Assembly (NCBI RefSeq): GCF_029581355.1 | Contig: NZ_CP120849.1 | Span: 4,496,501-4,560,500 of the forward strand | DNA: 64,000 nucleotides | Reading direction: 5' to 3' | Source of the DNA: Parabacteroides chongii | GTDB lineage: Bacteria; Bacteroidota; Bacteroidia; Bacteroidales; Tannerellaceae | Shown: in pieces, positions 45,772-54,246 of the stretch | How positions within the stretch are numbered: position 1 is the first letter of the stretch | Layout of the letters: each line of letters begins with the position of its first letter | Position numbers and translations under genes: made by a program | Notes under the pieces: model-generated | What the model was told of the DNA's origin: nothing | The model's database searches: none | What the model saw: the letters and a program-made list of their open reading frames with translations, nothing else

Positions 45772-46159
45772 CTTTAATTTCCTTTGGTTCTTCCGGTTTA
45801 CCCATCTCCTTTTCCAGGGATTCTTTTAGCACTTTTAAAGGATCTTTGGATATTATAAGCTCTCTGGGTTTCCCCTCTTCTGTCAATAATAACAGTTTTT
45901 GCTTGGGTAAATTGATTTGCAGAATATGATTTTTATTGATGATATGACTTTTTCCTACTCTCATTAATATCTTGTTGCATCCGGCTACCTGTTTTTCGAG
46001 TATCTCTTCTATTTTACCTATATTAATTGCAAAGGTAAACTGGATTCCATTGGATAATAGTAATTTAGTATAATTTCTATCAGCTTCAAAGTAGAGTATT
46101 TGCCCTATCTTTATTCGTAACAACTCATCCCTCGTCTTAATTATTAAATACCGCTCCAT
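45761..46159 (-). CDS. LytTR-domain DNA-binding regulator
   Basis: A 132-residue protein consisting almost entirely of a LytTR domain: LRIKIGQILYFEADRNYTKL, FAINIGKIEEILE, LMRVGKSHIINKNHI, the standard beta-rich DNA-binding fold. There is no receiver domain, so it is not a conventional response regulator. The open frame begins at GTG 46186, but ATG 46159 gives the natural domain start. It overlaps the FHA gene by 11 bases, suggesting the two are co-produced and that an FHA protein could gate its activity (speculative). Confidence 0.9.
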   Translation of the reverse strand: MERYLIIKTRDELLRIKIGQILYFEADRNYTKLLLSNGIQFTFAINIGKIEEILEKQVAGCNKILMRVGKSHIINKNHILQINLPKQKLLLLTEEGKPRELIISKDPLKVLKESLEKEMGKPEEPKEIKDEN

Positions 46160-46193
46160 ACGTTGATATTGTTTTTTTATTTTCACCGAGTAA

Positions 46194-46201
46194 CAAATAT
46201 A
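46194..46201 (-). promoter_or_regulatory. Putative -7 box of the LytTR-FHA pair
   Basis: TATATTTG on the minus strand fits TAnnTTTG and lies 34 bases upstream of the ATG at 46159. The rest of the roughly 270-base gap up to the next gene is A+T-rich, with one terminator at 46426-46452 and no other recognisable feature. Confidence 0.45.
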
Positions 46202-46425
46202 CGGTATTTTATCTTTATCCCGACTATATTTTATAAAGAAATATAAATGAAATATGGAATATTGGCTAATAATATTCTGTTTTCAAACTTGAATATGAGC
46301 TAATTTGGCAAGAATAATTCACCATTTAAATTTCAACAGCTCTGTAAATATAAGTTTCAATAAGAAATATAACTGAAAAATGAATACGGATCAAATCCCG
46401 AACAGAAGCCGATAAACACAAAAAA

Positions 46426-46452
46426 AGGGATATTCTGTAATGAAATATCCCT
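46426..46452 (-). terminator. Rho-independent terminator of the 72-residue gene
   Basis: On the minus strand AGGGATATT, a 9-base loop and AATATCCCT are followed by TTTTTTT. The stem is 9 bp and perfect. It lies 25 bases after the stop at 46477. Confidence 0.85.
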
Positions 46453-46476
46453 CTTTGATAGAGTATAAACCTTAAT

Positions 46477-46695
46477 TTAATTCTTCATTTTCAGATTAAT
46501 TGCGCGTACTAAACGTGTCTGAATTTTCATTAACGTAGCCAGATCCTCGTTTTCGAAATCGATATCAGATATTTTAATCTTCTGTTCTATCACAACTTCT
46601 TCTTTCTTTGAACCATTTTCAATGTCATTCACCAACTCATCCAACTGAGCTTTAATTTTCTCGATCTTCTTCGAATAATTAACTTTACGTGCCAT
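46477..46695 (-). CDS. Small coiled-coil-like protein of unknown function
   Basis: A 72-residue charged protein with heptad-like pattern (KKIEKIKAQLDELVNDIENG; MKIQTRLVRAINLKMKN) and an acidic centre (ISDIDFENEDL). It has no signal or membrane segment. It is supported as a real gene by its own -7 box (TACTTTTG, 46736-46743) and its own terminator. It may be an unrecognised small regulator or a structural protein; no family was recognised. Confidence 0.7.
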   Translation of the reverse strand: MARKVNYSKKIEKIKAQLDELVNDIENGSKKEEVVIEQKIKISDIDFENEDLATLMKIQTRLVRAINLKMKN

Positions 46696-46735
46696 AAAAC
46701 TTAATACATTAATGGATAATAAAAAATCATTTATG

Positions 46736-46743
46736 CAAAAGTA
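46736..46743 (-). promoter_or_regulatory. Putative -7 box of the 72-residue gene
   Basis: TACTTTTG on the minus strand fits TAnnTTTG and lies 41 bases upstream of the ATG at 46695. Confidence 0.4.
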
Positions 46744-46791
46744 ATTATAATTTGATAATAATGAAATATATGGTATGTTTTAAAGCAAAAT

Positions 46792-46823
46792 AAGAAGGAT
46801 ATTCAAAAAAGAATACCCTTCTT
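46792..46823 (-). terminator. Terminator of the PPDK gene
   Basis: AAGAAGGATATTC (46792-46804) and GAATACCCTTCTT (46811-46823) form a 13-bp stem with one G-U pair and a 6-base loop, followed by T-rich sequence on the minus strand. It lies 26 bases beyond the stop at 46849. Confidence 0.8.
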
Positions 46824-46848
46824 ATAATTACTTTATTTATTATGTATA

Positions 46849-49569
46849 TTAATCTTCAATTGCAGCTTGTGCAGCAGCGATGCGAGCGATAGGCACGCGG
46901 AACGGAGAACAAGATACATAGTTCAATCCTACTTTATGGCAGAACTTCACTGAAGAAGGTTCACCGCCATGCTCACCACAAATACCACATTTCAGATCCG
47001 GGCGGATTGCACGTCCTTTTTCCGTAGCCATTCGAACCAGCTGGCCTACTCCATTCTGGTCTAATACCTGGAACGGGTCTACTTTCAGGATCTTCTTTTC
47101 CAGATAGATCGGTAAGAAAGAGGCGATATCGTCACGTGAATAGCCGAATGTCATCTGAGTAAGGTCATTTGTTCCGAATGAGAAGAATTCAGCAGAAGAA
47201 GCGATACGATCGGCAGTCAGAGCAGCACGAGGAATTTCGATCATTGTACCTACCTTAAAGTCGATACGGTCTCCTACTTCGGCAAATAACTTTTCTGCAG
47301 CATCACGGATTACTTTTTCCTGTTCTTTGAATTCGTATAAGATACCTGTCAGCGGCACCATGATTTCCGGTTTAGCCTCAATGCCTTCTTTCTTCAATTC
47401 CAGTGCTGCACCCAAGATAGCACGTGTTTGCATTTCTGTAATTTCGGGATATGTATTACCTAAACGGCAACCACGGTGACCTAGCATCGGGTTATGTTCG
47501 CAAAGAGATTCAACACGTTTCTGAATTTCTTTTACAGATACTCCCATAGCTGTTGCCATTTCTTCCTGACCTTTCAGATCGTGAGGAACGAACTCATGCA
47601 AAGGAGGATCGAGCAGACGAACGGTAACAGGACATCCTGCCATTGCCTTGAAAATGCCTTTGAAGTCTGCTTGTTGATAAGGCAAAATTTTTGCCAAAGC
47701 AGTCTTACGACCTTCCGCATTTTCTGCCAAAATCATTTCCCGCATAGCTTTAATTTTTTCGCCTTCAAAGAACATGTGTTCCGTACGGCACAATCCGATA
47801 CCGACAGCACCGAAGTTGCGCGCGATAGCAGCATCATGAGGAGTATCCGCATTTGTACGAACCTGCAGTTTGGTATATTTGTCAGCTAAAGCCATCAATT
47901 CAGCGAAATCGCCGGACAGTTCAGCTGCCTTTGTTTCTACTTTACCTACATATACTGTACCAGTTGTACCATTGATAGAGATATAATCACCTTCTTTTAA
48001 AGTAACATCGTCTACTGTTACAGTTTTATTCTTGTAGTCGATTTCCAGTGCACCTGCTCCTGATACGCAACATTTACCCATACCACGAGCGACTACAGCA
48101 GCATGTGAGGTCATACCACCACGGGCTGTCAGGATGCCTTCGGCAACAGCCATACCTGCTAAATCTTCCGGAGACGTTTCGATACGAACCATAACGACTT
48201 TCTTTCCGTCTGCATGCCATTTAGCAGCATCATCAGCAAAAAATACGATCTGACCTGTAGCTGCACCCGGAGAAGCAGGTAAACCTTTTACCCAAACCTT
48301 TGCCTGTGATTCAGCCACCTTGTCAAATACCGGGTGAAGCAATTCATCCAGTTTATTCGGTTCGATGCGTTTCAAAGCTGTCTTTTCATCAATCATTCCC
48401 TGATGCAACAGATCGATAACGATCTTCACCATAGCAGAACCTGTACGTTTACCGTTACGTGTCTGAAGGAACCAGAGTTTGCCTTCCTGTACGGTAAATT
48501 CCATATCCTGCATGTCGCGGTAGTGATTTTCCAGTTTTGTCTGCAGTGCATCCAGTTCCTTATAGATTTCCGGCATGGCTTCTTCCATTGAAGGGAATTT
48601 AGCAACTCTTTCTTCTTCCGGAATACCGGCACGTTCTGCCCAGCGCTGTGAACCGATCTTCGTGATCTGCTGCGGAGTACGGATACCGGCAACAACGTCT
48701 TCACCCTGTGCATTGATCAGGTATTCACCGTTAAATAAGTCTTCACCGTTACCGGCGTCACGAGAGAAACATACACCTGTAGCAGATGTATCACCCATGT
48801 TACCGAATACCATCGCCTGAACAGAAACAGCTGTTCCCCATTCTGCCGGAATACCTTCCATCTGACGGTACAGGATAGCACGTTCGTTCATCCAGGAGTT
48901 GAATACGGCACAGATTGCACCCCACAATTGTTCGTAGGCACAAGTCGGGAAGTCGCTTCCTGTTTGTTTCTTAACAGCGGCTTTGAACTTTGTCACCAAT
49001 GTCTTCAGGTCGTCGACAGTCAGTTCGTTGTCCAGCTTCACCCCTTTGGCTTCTTTCACCTCTTCGATGATCGCTTCGAACGGATCGATGTCTTCCTTAC
49101 TGGTCGGTTTCATACCCAGAACCACATCACCATACATTTGTACAAAACGGCGATAAGAGTCCCATGCAAAACGAGCGTTGCCTGTTTTACGTGTCAACCC
49201 TTCTACTACCTCGTCGTTCAATCCCAGGTTCAGGATGGTATCCATCATACCCGGCATAGAAGCACGTGCTCCGGAACGGACAGAAACCAACAGCGGGTTT
49301 TCCACATCTCCGAACTTGGAGTTCATTAACGTTTCTATGTTAGCAATAGCTTTTTCAACGTCCGACTTCAGTAATTCTACGACTTTGTCTTTGCCCAGTT
49401 CATAATATTCCGAGCAAACTTCTGTTGTAATTGTGAATCCCGGAGGAACCGGAACGCCAATTAAATTCATTTCGGCAAGGTTTGCACCTTTACCACCCAG
49501 CAGATTTCTCATATCTGCTTTACCTTCGGCTTTTCCATTACCGAATGTGTAGACTCTTTTTCTTTCCAT
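46849..49569 (-). CDS. ppdK: Pyruvate, phosphate dikinase
   Basis: A 906-residue enzyme of usual bacterial length. The N-terminal ATP-grasp domain starts GNGKAEGKADMRNLLGGKGA. The swivelling phosphohistidine domain has the catalytic His in GGMTSHAAVVARGMGKCC. The C-terminal PEP/pyruvate barrel carries IEIPRAALTADRIA, FFSFGTNDLTQMTFGYSRDD and the proton-transfer Cys in GICGEHGG. It interconverts pyruvate, ATP and phosphate with PEP, AMP and PPi, and is common in anaerobic Bacteroidales glycolysis/gluconeogenesis. It is monocistronic with a terminator and a -7 box at 49631-49638. Confidence 0.98.
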   Translation of the reverse strand: MERKRVYTFGNGKAEGKADMRNLLGGKGANLAEMNLIGVPVPPGFTITTEVCSEYYELGKDKVVELLKSDVEKAIANIETLMNSKFGDVENPLLVSVRSGARASMPGMMDTILNLGLNDEVVEGLTRKTGNARFAWDSYRRFVQMYGDVVLGMKPTSKEDIDPFEAIIEEVKEAKGVKLDNELTVDDLKTLVTKFKAAVKKQTGSDFPTCAYEQLWGAICAVFNSWMNERAILYRQMEGIPAEWGTAVSVQAMVFGNMGDTSATGVCFSRDAGNGEDLFNGEYLINAQGEDVVAGIRTPQQITKIGSQRWAERAGIPEEERVAKFPSMEEAMPEIYKELDALQTKLENHYRDMQDMEFTVQEGKLWFLQTRNGKRTGSAMVKIVIDLLHQGMIDEKTALKRIEPNKLDELLHPVFDKVAESQAKVWVKGLPASPGAATGQIVFFADDAAKWHADGKKVVMVRIETSPEDLAGMAVAEGILTARGGMTSHAAVVARGMGKCCVSGAGALEIDYKNKTVTVDDVTLKEGDYISINGTTGTVYVGKVETKAAELSGDFAELMALADKYTKLQVRTNADTPHDAAIARNFGAVGIGLCRTEHMFFEGEKIKAMREMILAENAEGRKTALAKILPYQQADFKGIFKAMAGCPVTVRLLDPPLHEFVPHDLKGQEEMATAMGVSVKEIQKRVESLCEHNPMLGHRGCRLGNTYPEITEMQTRAILGAALELKKEGIEAKPEIMVPLTGILYEFKEQEKVIRDAAEKLFAEVGDRIDFKVGTMIEIPRAALTADRIASSAEFFSFGTNDLTQMTFGYSRDDIASFLPIYLEKKILKVDPFQVLDQNGVGQLVRMATEKGRAIRPDLKCGICGEHGGEPSSVKFCHKVGLNYVSCSPFRVPIARIAAAQAAIED

Positions 49570-49630
49570 GTGTCAGACTGTAATTATGTTTATTAGATTT
49601 CAGTTTTGCTATCTCTACATTGCAATACTG

Positions 49631-49638
49631 CAAATATA
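49631..49638 (-). promoter_or_regulatory. Putative -7 box of ppdK
   Basis: TATATTTG on the minus strand fits TAnnTTTG and lies 61 bases upstream of the ATG at 49569. No -33 TTG at standard spacing. Confidence 0.4.
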
Positions 49639-49726
49639 TGCTATTTACGAGTACACCGGATACAGAAAGTTAAAGATTTTTATATGTTTTAGAACTATTC
49701 TTTACTATTCGTATCAGCTAAATATG

Positions 49727-49734
49727 TACATTTG
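49727..49734 (+). promoter_or_regulatory. Putative -7 box of rlmD
   Basis: TACATTTG fits TAnnTTTG and lies 29 bases before the TTG start at 49764. The position supports that unusual start codon because no ATG occurs between this box and the conserved N-terminus. Confidence 0.5.
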
Positions 49735-49763
49735 CGTGGCGAAAATTTTAAACACAGATAAAA

Positions 49764-51185
49764 TTGGCAAGAAATAAGAAGCAGTTACCCTTGCTTGAAA
49801 AGGTAACAATTACAGACGTAGCCGCTGAAGGTAAGGCGATTGCACGTGTAAATGAGAAAGTGGTGTTTGTTCCTTTTGTCGCTCCCGGCGATGTAGTAGA
49901 CATCCAACTTACCCGTAAAAAGAATAGTTATGCCGAAGGGAAGGCTGTACACTTCCACGAATACTCTACAGAACGAGCCACTCCGTTTTGCGAACATTTC
50001 GGCGTATGCGGTGGTTGCAAATGGCAACATCTCCCCTATGAAGCCCAGTTAAGATACAAACATAAGCAGGTTATAGACAACCTTACCCGCATCGGAAAGA
50101 TCGAGATGGAAGAGGTTTTGCCTATATTAGGTTCCGAACGTACCACCTTCTACCGAAATAAACTCGAATTCACCTTCTCCAATAAGAAATGGCTGACGGA
50201 AGAAGAAGTGAAGTCAGGAGCCACTTTCGATTGTATGAACGCTGTCGGTTTCCATATCCCGGGAATGTTCGACAAGGTACTGGATATACACAAATGCTGG
50301 TTGCAGAATGACATTTCCAACCGCATCCGTCTTTGTATCAAAGAGTATTGCTTGTCACACGAAGGCTATCCTTTCTTCGATCTAAGGAACCAGGAAGGGT
50401 TTATCCGTACATTGATGATCCGTACCGCTTCAACGGGCGACCTGATGGTGGTAGTCGTATTCTTCCACGAAGATAAGGAACGCCGCGAAGCCTTGCTCTC
50501 GCATGTGGCAGAACAATTTCCGGAGATCACCTCTTTATTATATGTAATAAACGAGAAATGCAACGATACGATCACCGACCAGGATGTTCTTGTGTTCCGT
50601 GGCAAAGACCATATCATTGAGGAGATGGAAGGGCTGCAATTCAAAGTAGGTCCCAAATCTTTCTACCAGACGAACAGTGAACAGGCTTACAACTTATATA
50701 AGGTAGCTCGCGAGTTTGCCGGATTGACCGGAAACGAAATGGTGTACGACCTTTATACAGGAACCGGAACGATTGCCAACTTCGTTTCACGCCAGGCAAA
50801 GAAAGTAATCGGTATCGAATATGTGCCCGAAGCAATCGAAGATGCCAAAGTCAATTCTGCCCTGAACAAAATCGACAACACATTATTCTATGCCGGTGAC
50901 ATGAAAGATATCCTTACGGCAGATTTCATAAACCAACATGGCCGTCCGGATGTTATTATTACCGATCCGCCTCGTGCCGGAATGCATGATGATGTAATCA
51001 ACACCATCCTTTTTGCCGAACCGAAGCGTATCGTATATGTAAGTTGTAACCCGGCAACACAGGCCCGCGATTTAAGCCTGCTTAGCGTGAAGTATAATGT
51101 GAAGAAGGTACGCCCCGTCGATATGTTCCCACATACACATCACGTGGAAAACGTAGTACTTTTGGAATTGAAAATTGAGAATTGA
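49764..51185 (+). CDS. rlmD: 23S rRNA (uracil-5-)-methyltransferase RlmD
   Basis: A 473-residue class I methyltransferase with a TTG start, because there is no in-frame ATG near the conserved N-terminus. A TRAM domain (VTITDVAAEGKAIARVNEKV) is followed by a [4Fe-4S] site (CEHFGVCGGCKW plus a later CW in DIHKCWLQ), SAM-binding VYDLYTGTGTIANF, the ITDPPRAGMHD motif, and the catalytic Cys in VYVSCNPATQARDL. It methylates U1939-type uracil of 23S rRNA in the family. It is followed by a repeat hairpin rather than a co-directional operon partner. Confidence 0.95.
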   Translation: MARNKKQLPLLEKVTITDVAAEGKAIARVNEKVVFVPFVAPGDVVDIQLTRKKNSYAEGKAVHFHEYSTERATPFCEHFGVCGGCKWQHLPYEAQLRYKHKQVIDNLTRIGKIEMEEVLPILGSERTTFYRNKLEFTFSNKKWLTEEEVKSGATFDCMNAVGFHIPGMFDKVLDIHKCWLQNDISNRIRLCIKEYCLSHEGYPFFDLRNQEGFIRTLMIRTASTGDLMVVVVFFHEDKERREALLSHVAEQFPEITSLLYVINEKCNDTITDQDVLVFRGKDHIIEEMEGLQFKVGPKSFYQTNSEQAYNLYKVAREFAGLTGNEMVYDLYTGTGTIANFVSRQAKKVIGIEYVPEAIEDAKVNSALNKIDNTLFYAGDMKDILTADFINQHGRPDVIITDPPRAGMHDDVINTILFAEPKRIVYVSCNPATQARDLSLLSVKYNVKKVRPVDMFPHTHHVENVVLLELKIEN

Positions 51186-51241
51186 AAGTTGAAAATTAGT
51201 TCAAACAGTCAATCCTAATTTTCAATTATCAATTTTCAATT
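51166..51241. repeat. AATTGA-repeat inverted structure at the rlmD 3' end
   Basis: AATTGAAAATTGA (51166-51178) is an exact reverse complement of TCAATTTTCAATT (51229-51241), and TTGAAAATTAG (51189-51199) pairs with CTAATTTTCAA (51215-51225). The tract is built of short AATTGAA units, overlaps the last rlmD codons and ends 10 bases before the next start. It may act as a terminator. Confidence 0.65.
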
Positions 51242-51251
51242 ATATATAATA

Positions 51252-52646
51252 ATGTATAGGAAAATCGTCTCCCTTTTGTGCTTAACTTTGCTTTTGAGTA
51301 GCTGTTCCGGCAATAAGCAAAAGCAAAAGGAAGACGATTTTGTCTATACCGACCTGCCCCAACTGAAAGCGGAGGGTGAGATCACGGCCGTGACACTTTA
51401 CAGCTCCACTTCCTACTTCCAGTATAAAATGGAACCGATGGGTTATGAATACGATCTGATCAAAGACTTCGCCCGCTCCGAAGGGTTGAAGCTGAACATC
51501 AAAGTCGCTGAAAACGCAACCCGTTTGATCGAGATGCTGGAAGCCGGTGAAGCAGACGTTGTTGCCTACCCTATCCAGATGAGTAATAACCTGAAAGAGA
51601 ACTATCTTTACTGCGGGCGCGAAGAGTTGACCAGCCAGGTGTTGGTTCAGCGTGCCAACAAAGGAGATACGATCCTTAAAGATGTGACTCAACTGATCGG
51701 GAAAGAAGTGTATGTAAAGCCGGATACCAAATATTACGAACGGCTTAAAAACCTGGATAAAGAACTGGGCGGCGGTATCCATATAAAAGACATCAAGAAA
51801 GATACGGTAACGACCGAAGACCTGATCGCCATGGTTTCGCAGGGCGAAATACCCTACACCATCAGCGACGATAATATCGCCCGTCTGAACAAGACTTATT
51901 TCTGGAACATCAACGTATCACTGAAAGTTAGCTTCATGCAGCGTTCCTCCTGGCTGGTTCGTAAGACGAGTCCGAAACTGGCAGAAGCGATCAACGCCTG
52001 GGCATCCGACAAATCGGGAAACCATGTCTACCGGGCATTGGTGAAACGTTATTTCGAGCTAGGCAAGCAACCGCTTACCGCCGACCTGCCTCCGGTAAAG
52101 AACGGGCATATTTCTCCTTATGACGAGCTGTTCAGAAAGCATTCCAAAAACATCGGCTGGGATTGGCAGCTTATCGCATCTATCTCCTATCAGGAGTCTC
52201 ATTTCAACCCATCGGTCGTTTCATGGGCTGGAGCGGAAGGATTGATGGGGATCATGCCTAATACAGCCAAGGCACTCGGCGTCACTCCGCACGAACTGAA
52301 AGACCCGGATGTCGGCATCCGCACCGGCGTGGATTGCCTGCGCAAATTCCGTCAGGGCTTTTCTGAAATAACCGATCCGCAGGAGAAGATCAAGTTTACT
52401 TTAGCCTCTTACAATGCCGGTATCGGACATATCTACGACGCCCAGCGGCTGGCGGAGAAATACGGGAAAGACCCGAAAGTCTGGGATAACAACGTAGCTG
52501 AATATGTCCGCCTGAAAAGCGATCCCGAATATTACAACGACCCTGTCTGCAAGCATGGATATTTGCGTGGTTCGGAAACGTATAATTATGTGCGCGAAGT
52601 GATGCAACGTTTCGAATACTACAAGACAAAGACCAAACGTAGTTGA
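51252..52646 (+). CDS. mltF: MltF-like lytic murein transglycosylase (lipoprotein)
   Basis: A 464-residue protein with lipoprotein signal (VSLLCLTLLLSSC, lipobox Cys near residue 17). Residues about 40-270 form a type-3 periplasmic solute-binding domain (EYDLIKDFARSEGLKLNIKV; GEADVVAYPIQM). A C-terminal SLT domain has the catalytic Glu in SYQESHFNPSVVSW, AGAEGLMGIMPNTAKALG, and NAGIGHIYDA. It is the MltF arrangement: a periplasmic enzyme that cleaves the MurNAc-GlcNAc bond of peptidoglycan, possibly sensing muropeptides through the binding domain. Confidence 0.92.
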   Translation: MYRKIVSLLCLTLLLSSCSGNKQKQKEDDFVYTDLPQLKAEGEITAVTLYSSTSYFQYKMEPMGYEYDLIKDFARSEGLKLNIKVAENATRLIEMLEAGEADVVAYPIQMSNNLKENYLYCGREELTSQVLVQRANKGDTILKDVTQLIGKEVYVKPDTKYYERLKNLDKELGGGIHIKDIKKDTVTTEDLIAMVSQGEIPYTISDDNIARLNKTYFWNINVSLKVSFMQRSSWLVRKTSPKLAEAINAWASDKSGNHVYRALVKRYFELGKQPLTADLPPVKNGHISPYDELFRKHSKNIGWDWQLIASISYQESHFNPSVVSWAGAEGLMGIMPNTAKALGVTPHELKDPDVGIRTGVDCLRKFRQGFSEITDPQEKIKFTLASYNAGIGHIYDAQRLAEKYGKDPKVWDNNVAEYVRLKSDPEYYNDPVCKHGYLRGSETYNYVREVMQRFEYYKTKTKRS

Positions 52647-53171
52647 TCAGGACAGATTGGCGGCGATCATCTCCCGGATGGCAAGTATGACTTTCGGATG
52701 GCTTAACGGGATATCTTCAAAGACGCTCTGCAAATCCTCCGAACTTATTTCAAATAACAATTCCTCTTTCCTGTAAGAAAAACAGACATTAATCCCCGGA
52801 TTCCCGCTTATCAGCATAGCAACCGTTCCAGGCAGATCACCCATAGGCGGACAGTCGATATTAGAAGTAATGAAGCAAGCCGTTACCGCCGTTCCTTTTC
52901 CCGGCTCCGATGTGATGCTGACATGACCGCCGGTTTGTTCTGCATTCTGAATAAGGAAAGGGATTCCCAGTCCTACTTTCCGGGTTGTCCGGGTCGTATA
53001 GAACGGATTGGTTATCCGGGAGACCGTTTCTGCATCCATACCACAACCGTTATCCGTAATACGGACAGTCGTATGGTCTTCATGAATCGTTATTTCCAAC
53101 GAAATACGGGTGGCGCCTGCACGAACACTGTTCGAGGCAATATCGGTGATATGGAATGTAAGCGTATTCAT
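52647..53171 (-). CDS. HATPase-fold ATP-binding protein (RsbW/kinase-like)
   Basis: A 174-residue GHKL ATPase without a dimerisation H-box. N-box-like helix HITDIASNSVRAGATRISLE, G1 TDNGCGMDAETVS, and KVGLGIPFLIQNAEQTGG. A C-terminal extension of about 60 residues (from PPMGDLPGTVAMLI) is unrecognised. It is the last gene of the six-gene hydrogenase-like module, overlapping the PHP gene by 4 bases. It may act as an anti-sigma-type or accessory kinase, or only as an ATP-dependent switch; there is no partner sigma gene here. Confidence 0.88.
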   Translation of the reverse strand: MNTLTFHITDIASNSVRAGATRISLEITIHEDHTTVRITDNGCGMDAETVSRITNPFYTTRTTRKVGLGIPFLIQNAEQTGGHVSITSEPGKGTAVTACFITSNIDCPPMGDLPGTVAMLISGNPGINVCFSYRKEELLFEISSEDLQSVFEDIPLSHPKVILAIREMIAANLS

Positions 53172-53911
53172 ACAGACGGAAGTATCAAATGTTCCTGACT
53201 TCCGGCATACGCCATCTTTATATTCTCAAATAAAGGAGCCGACGCCTGTATCATACAAGGCTTACTTCCTATTTGTTCCGGGTAATGGGCATCAGAAGCC
53301 GGATAAGAGGTGTAGTCCGACAAATACTTTTGTTTGTCCACAAGCCTTGCAAACCGGGACGCATCCGTATATTCAATCGCATCCAAAGGCAATGCCGGAT
53401 CAATGAAACCAAGCTGGCTGATCAGGCTGAAAGACGGACGTTCCACATGAGCAGCAATAAACAAACCGCCCAGTTCCTTTACAAATGCCGCTACCTGGTT
53501 CACATTGCGGTCGAGTGCAGAGAGCAACAAATACGGGACCTCCCCTATTATTTCGTCCTGCCGGTTCACCCACACCTGGTCACCGAACCGTTCAGGGTCG
53601 TTCGGGACAGGCGGCAAATACATCTCCAGATATTGCTGAAAAGCAACACGCGCCTCTTCCGTTCCCAAAAGAACCACACAATGCGCCTCCTCACGGGAAC
53701 AAACCTCGGCCCCGGCAAAAACCGTCAATCCGGCTTCGGCCCCCAGTTTTTGTATCTCAGGACATTGCAGGGTACTGTTATGATCCGTTACGGCAATAAT
53801 ATCCAGTCCCTGGGCAAGTGCTGTTTCGACAATGACCGTGGGGCTCATTTCCAGACTTCCGCAAGGGGAAAGACAAGTATGAATATGCAGATCAGCCCGG
53901 TAAAGATTCAT
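53168..53911 (-). CDS. PHP-domain metal-dependent phosphoesterase
   Basis: A 247-residue protein with the PHP pattern: DLHIHTCLSPCGSLEMSPT (HxH), IIAVTDHNST, a conserved central His in LFIAAHVERPSF, and late Asp/His in SDAHYPEQIG. All metal-ligand positions appear present, so it should hydrolyse a phosphoester such as a nucleotide or histidinol-phosphate-type substrate. The true substrate is unknown. It overlaps both its neighbours by 4 bases, i.e. strict translational coupling in the six-gene module. Confidence 0.92.
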   Translation of the reverse strand: MNLYRADLHIHTCLSPCGSLEMSPTVIVETALAQGLDIIAVTDHNSTLQCPEIQKLGAEAGLTVFAGAEVCSREEAHCVVLLGTEEARVAFQQYLEMYLPPVPNDPERFGDQVWVNRQDEIIGEVPYLLLSALDRNVNQVAAFVKELGGLFIAAHVERPSFSLISQLGFIDPALPLDAIEYTDASRFARLVDKQKYLSDYTSYPASDAHYPEQIGSKPCMIQASAPLFENIKMAYAGSQEHLILPSV

Positions 53912-54246
53912 CCGTTCTGCAGGAGTTGATATATTTTACCACTGACAACGAAAGCGGAAAGCGGCGTCCCCAGTAAAGGAACCCCTTCTTCTATCCCCTT
54001 CTGCAACGTTTCTTCATCCGGTGAAGCACCGTTCACGATCAAAACAGCCGCCGCATCTTTCAAGGTTGAAACGGCAACGATGTTCTGATGGGTTTGCATG
54101 GTGATCCATAGCATCCCTTCTTCCATATGCCCCATTACATCACTCAACAGATCGCTGGTATAACCGCCTTTAACGACGGCATCCAGATTCTCTTCACCGC
54201 AGAAAACGGTGAGTTCCAATTCTTTTACAAGATCACTGACCTTCAT
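53908..54246 (-). CDS. DRTGG-domain protein (second copy)
   Basis: A 112-residue single DRTGG-domain protein. Features: MKVSDLVKELELTVFCGEEN, GGYTSDLLSDVMGHMEEGML, then AAAVLIVNGASPDEETLQKG. The SDLLSDVMG block is the family core shared with the first DRTGG gene at 56056-56400. A strong Shine-Dalgarno-like AAAGGAG precedes the ATG at 54246, which is unusual for this genome. DRTGG domains occur as regulatory modules next to CBS or kinase domains. It overlaps the hydrogenase-like gene by 14 bases and the PHP gene by 4. Confidence 0.88.
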   Translation of the reverse strand: MKVSDLVKELELTVFCGEENLDAVVKGGYTSDLLSDVMGHMEEGMLWITMQTHQNIVAVSTLKDAAAVLIVNGASPDEETLQKGIEEGVPLLGTPLSAFVVSGKIYQLLQNG

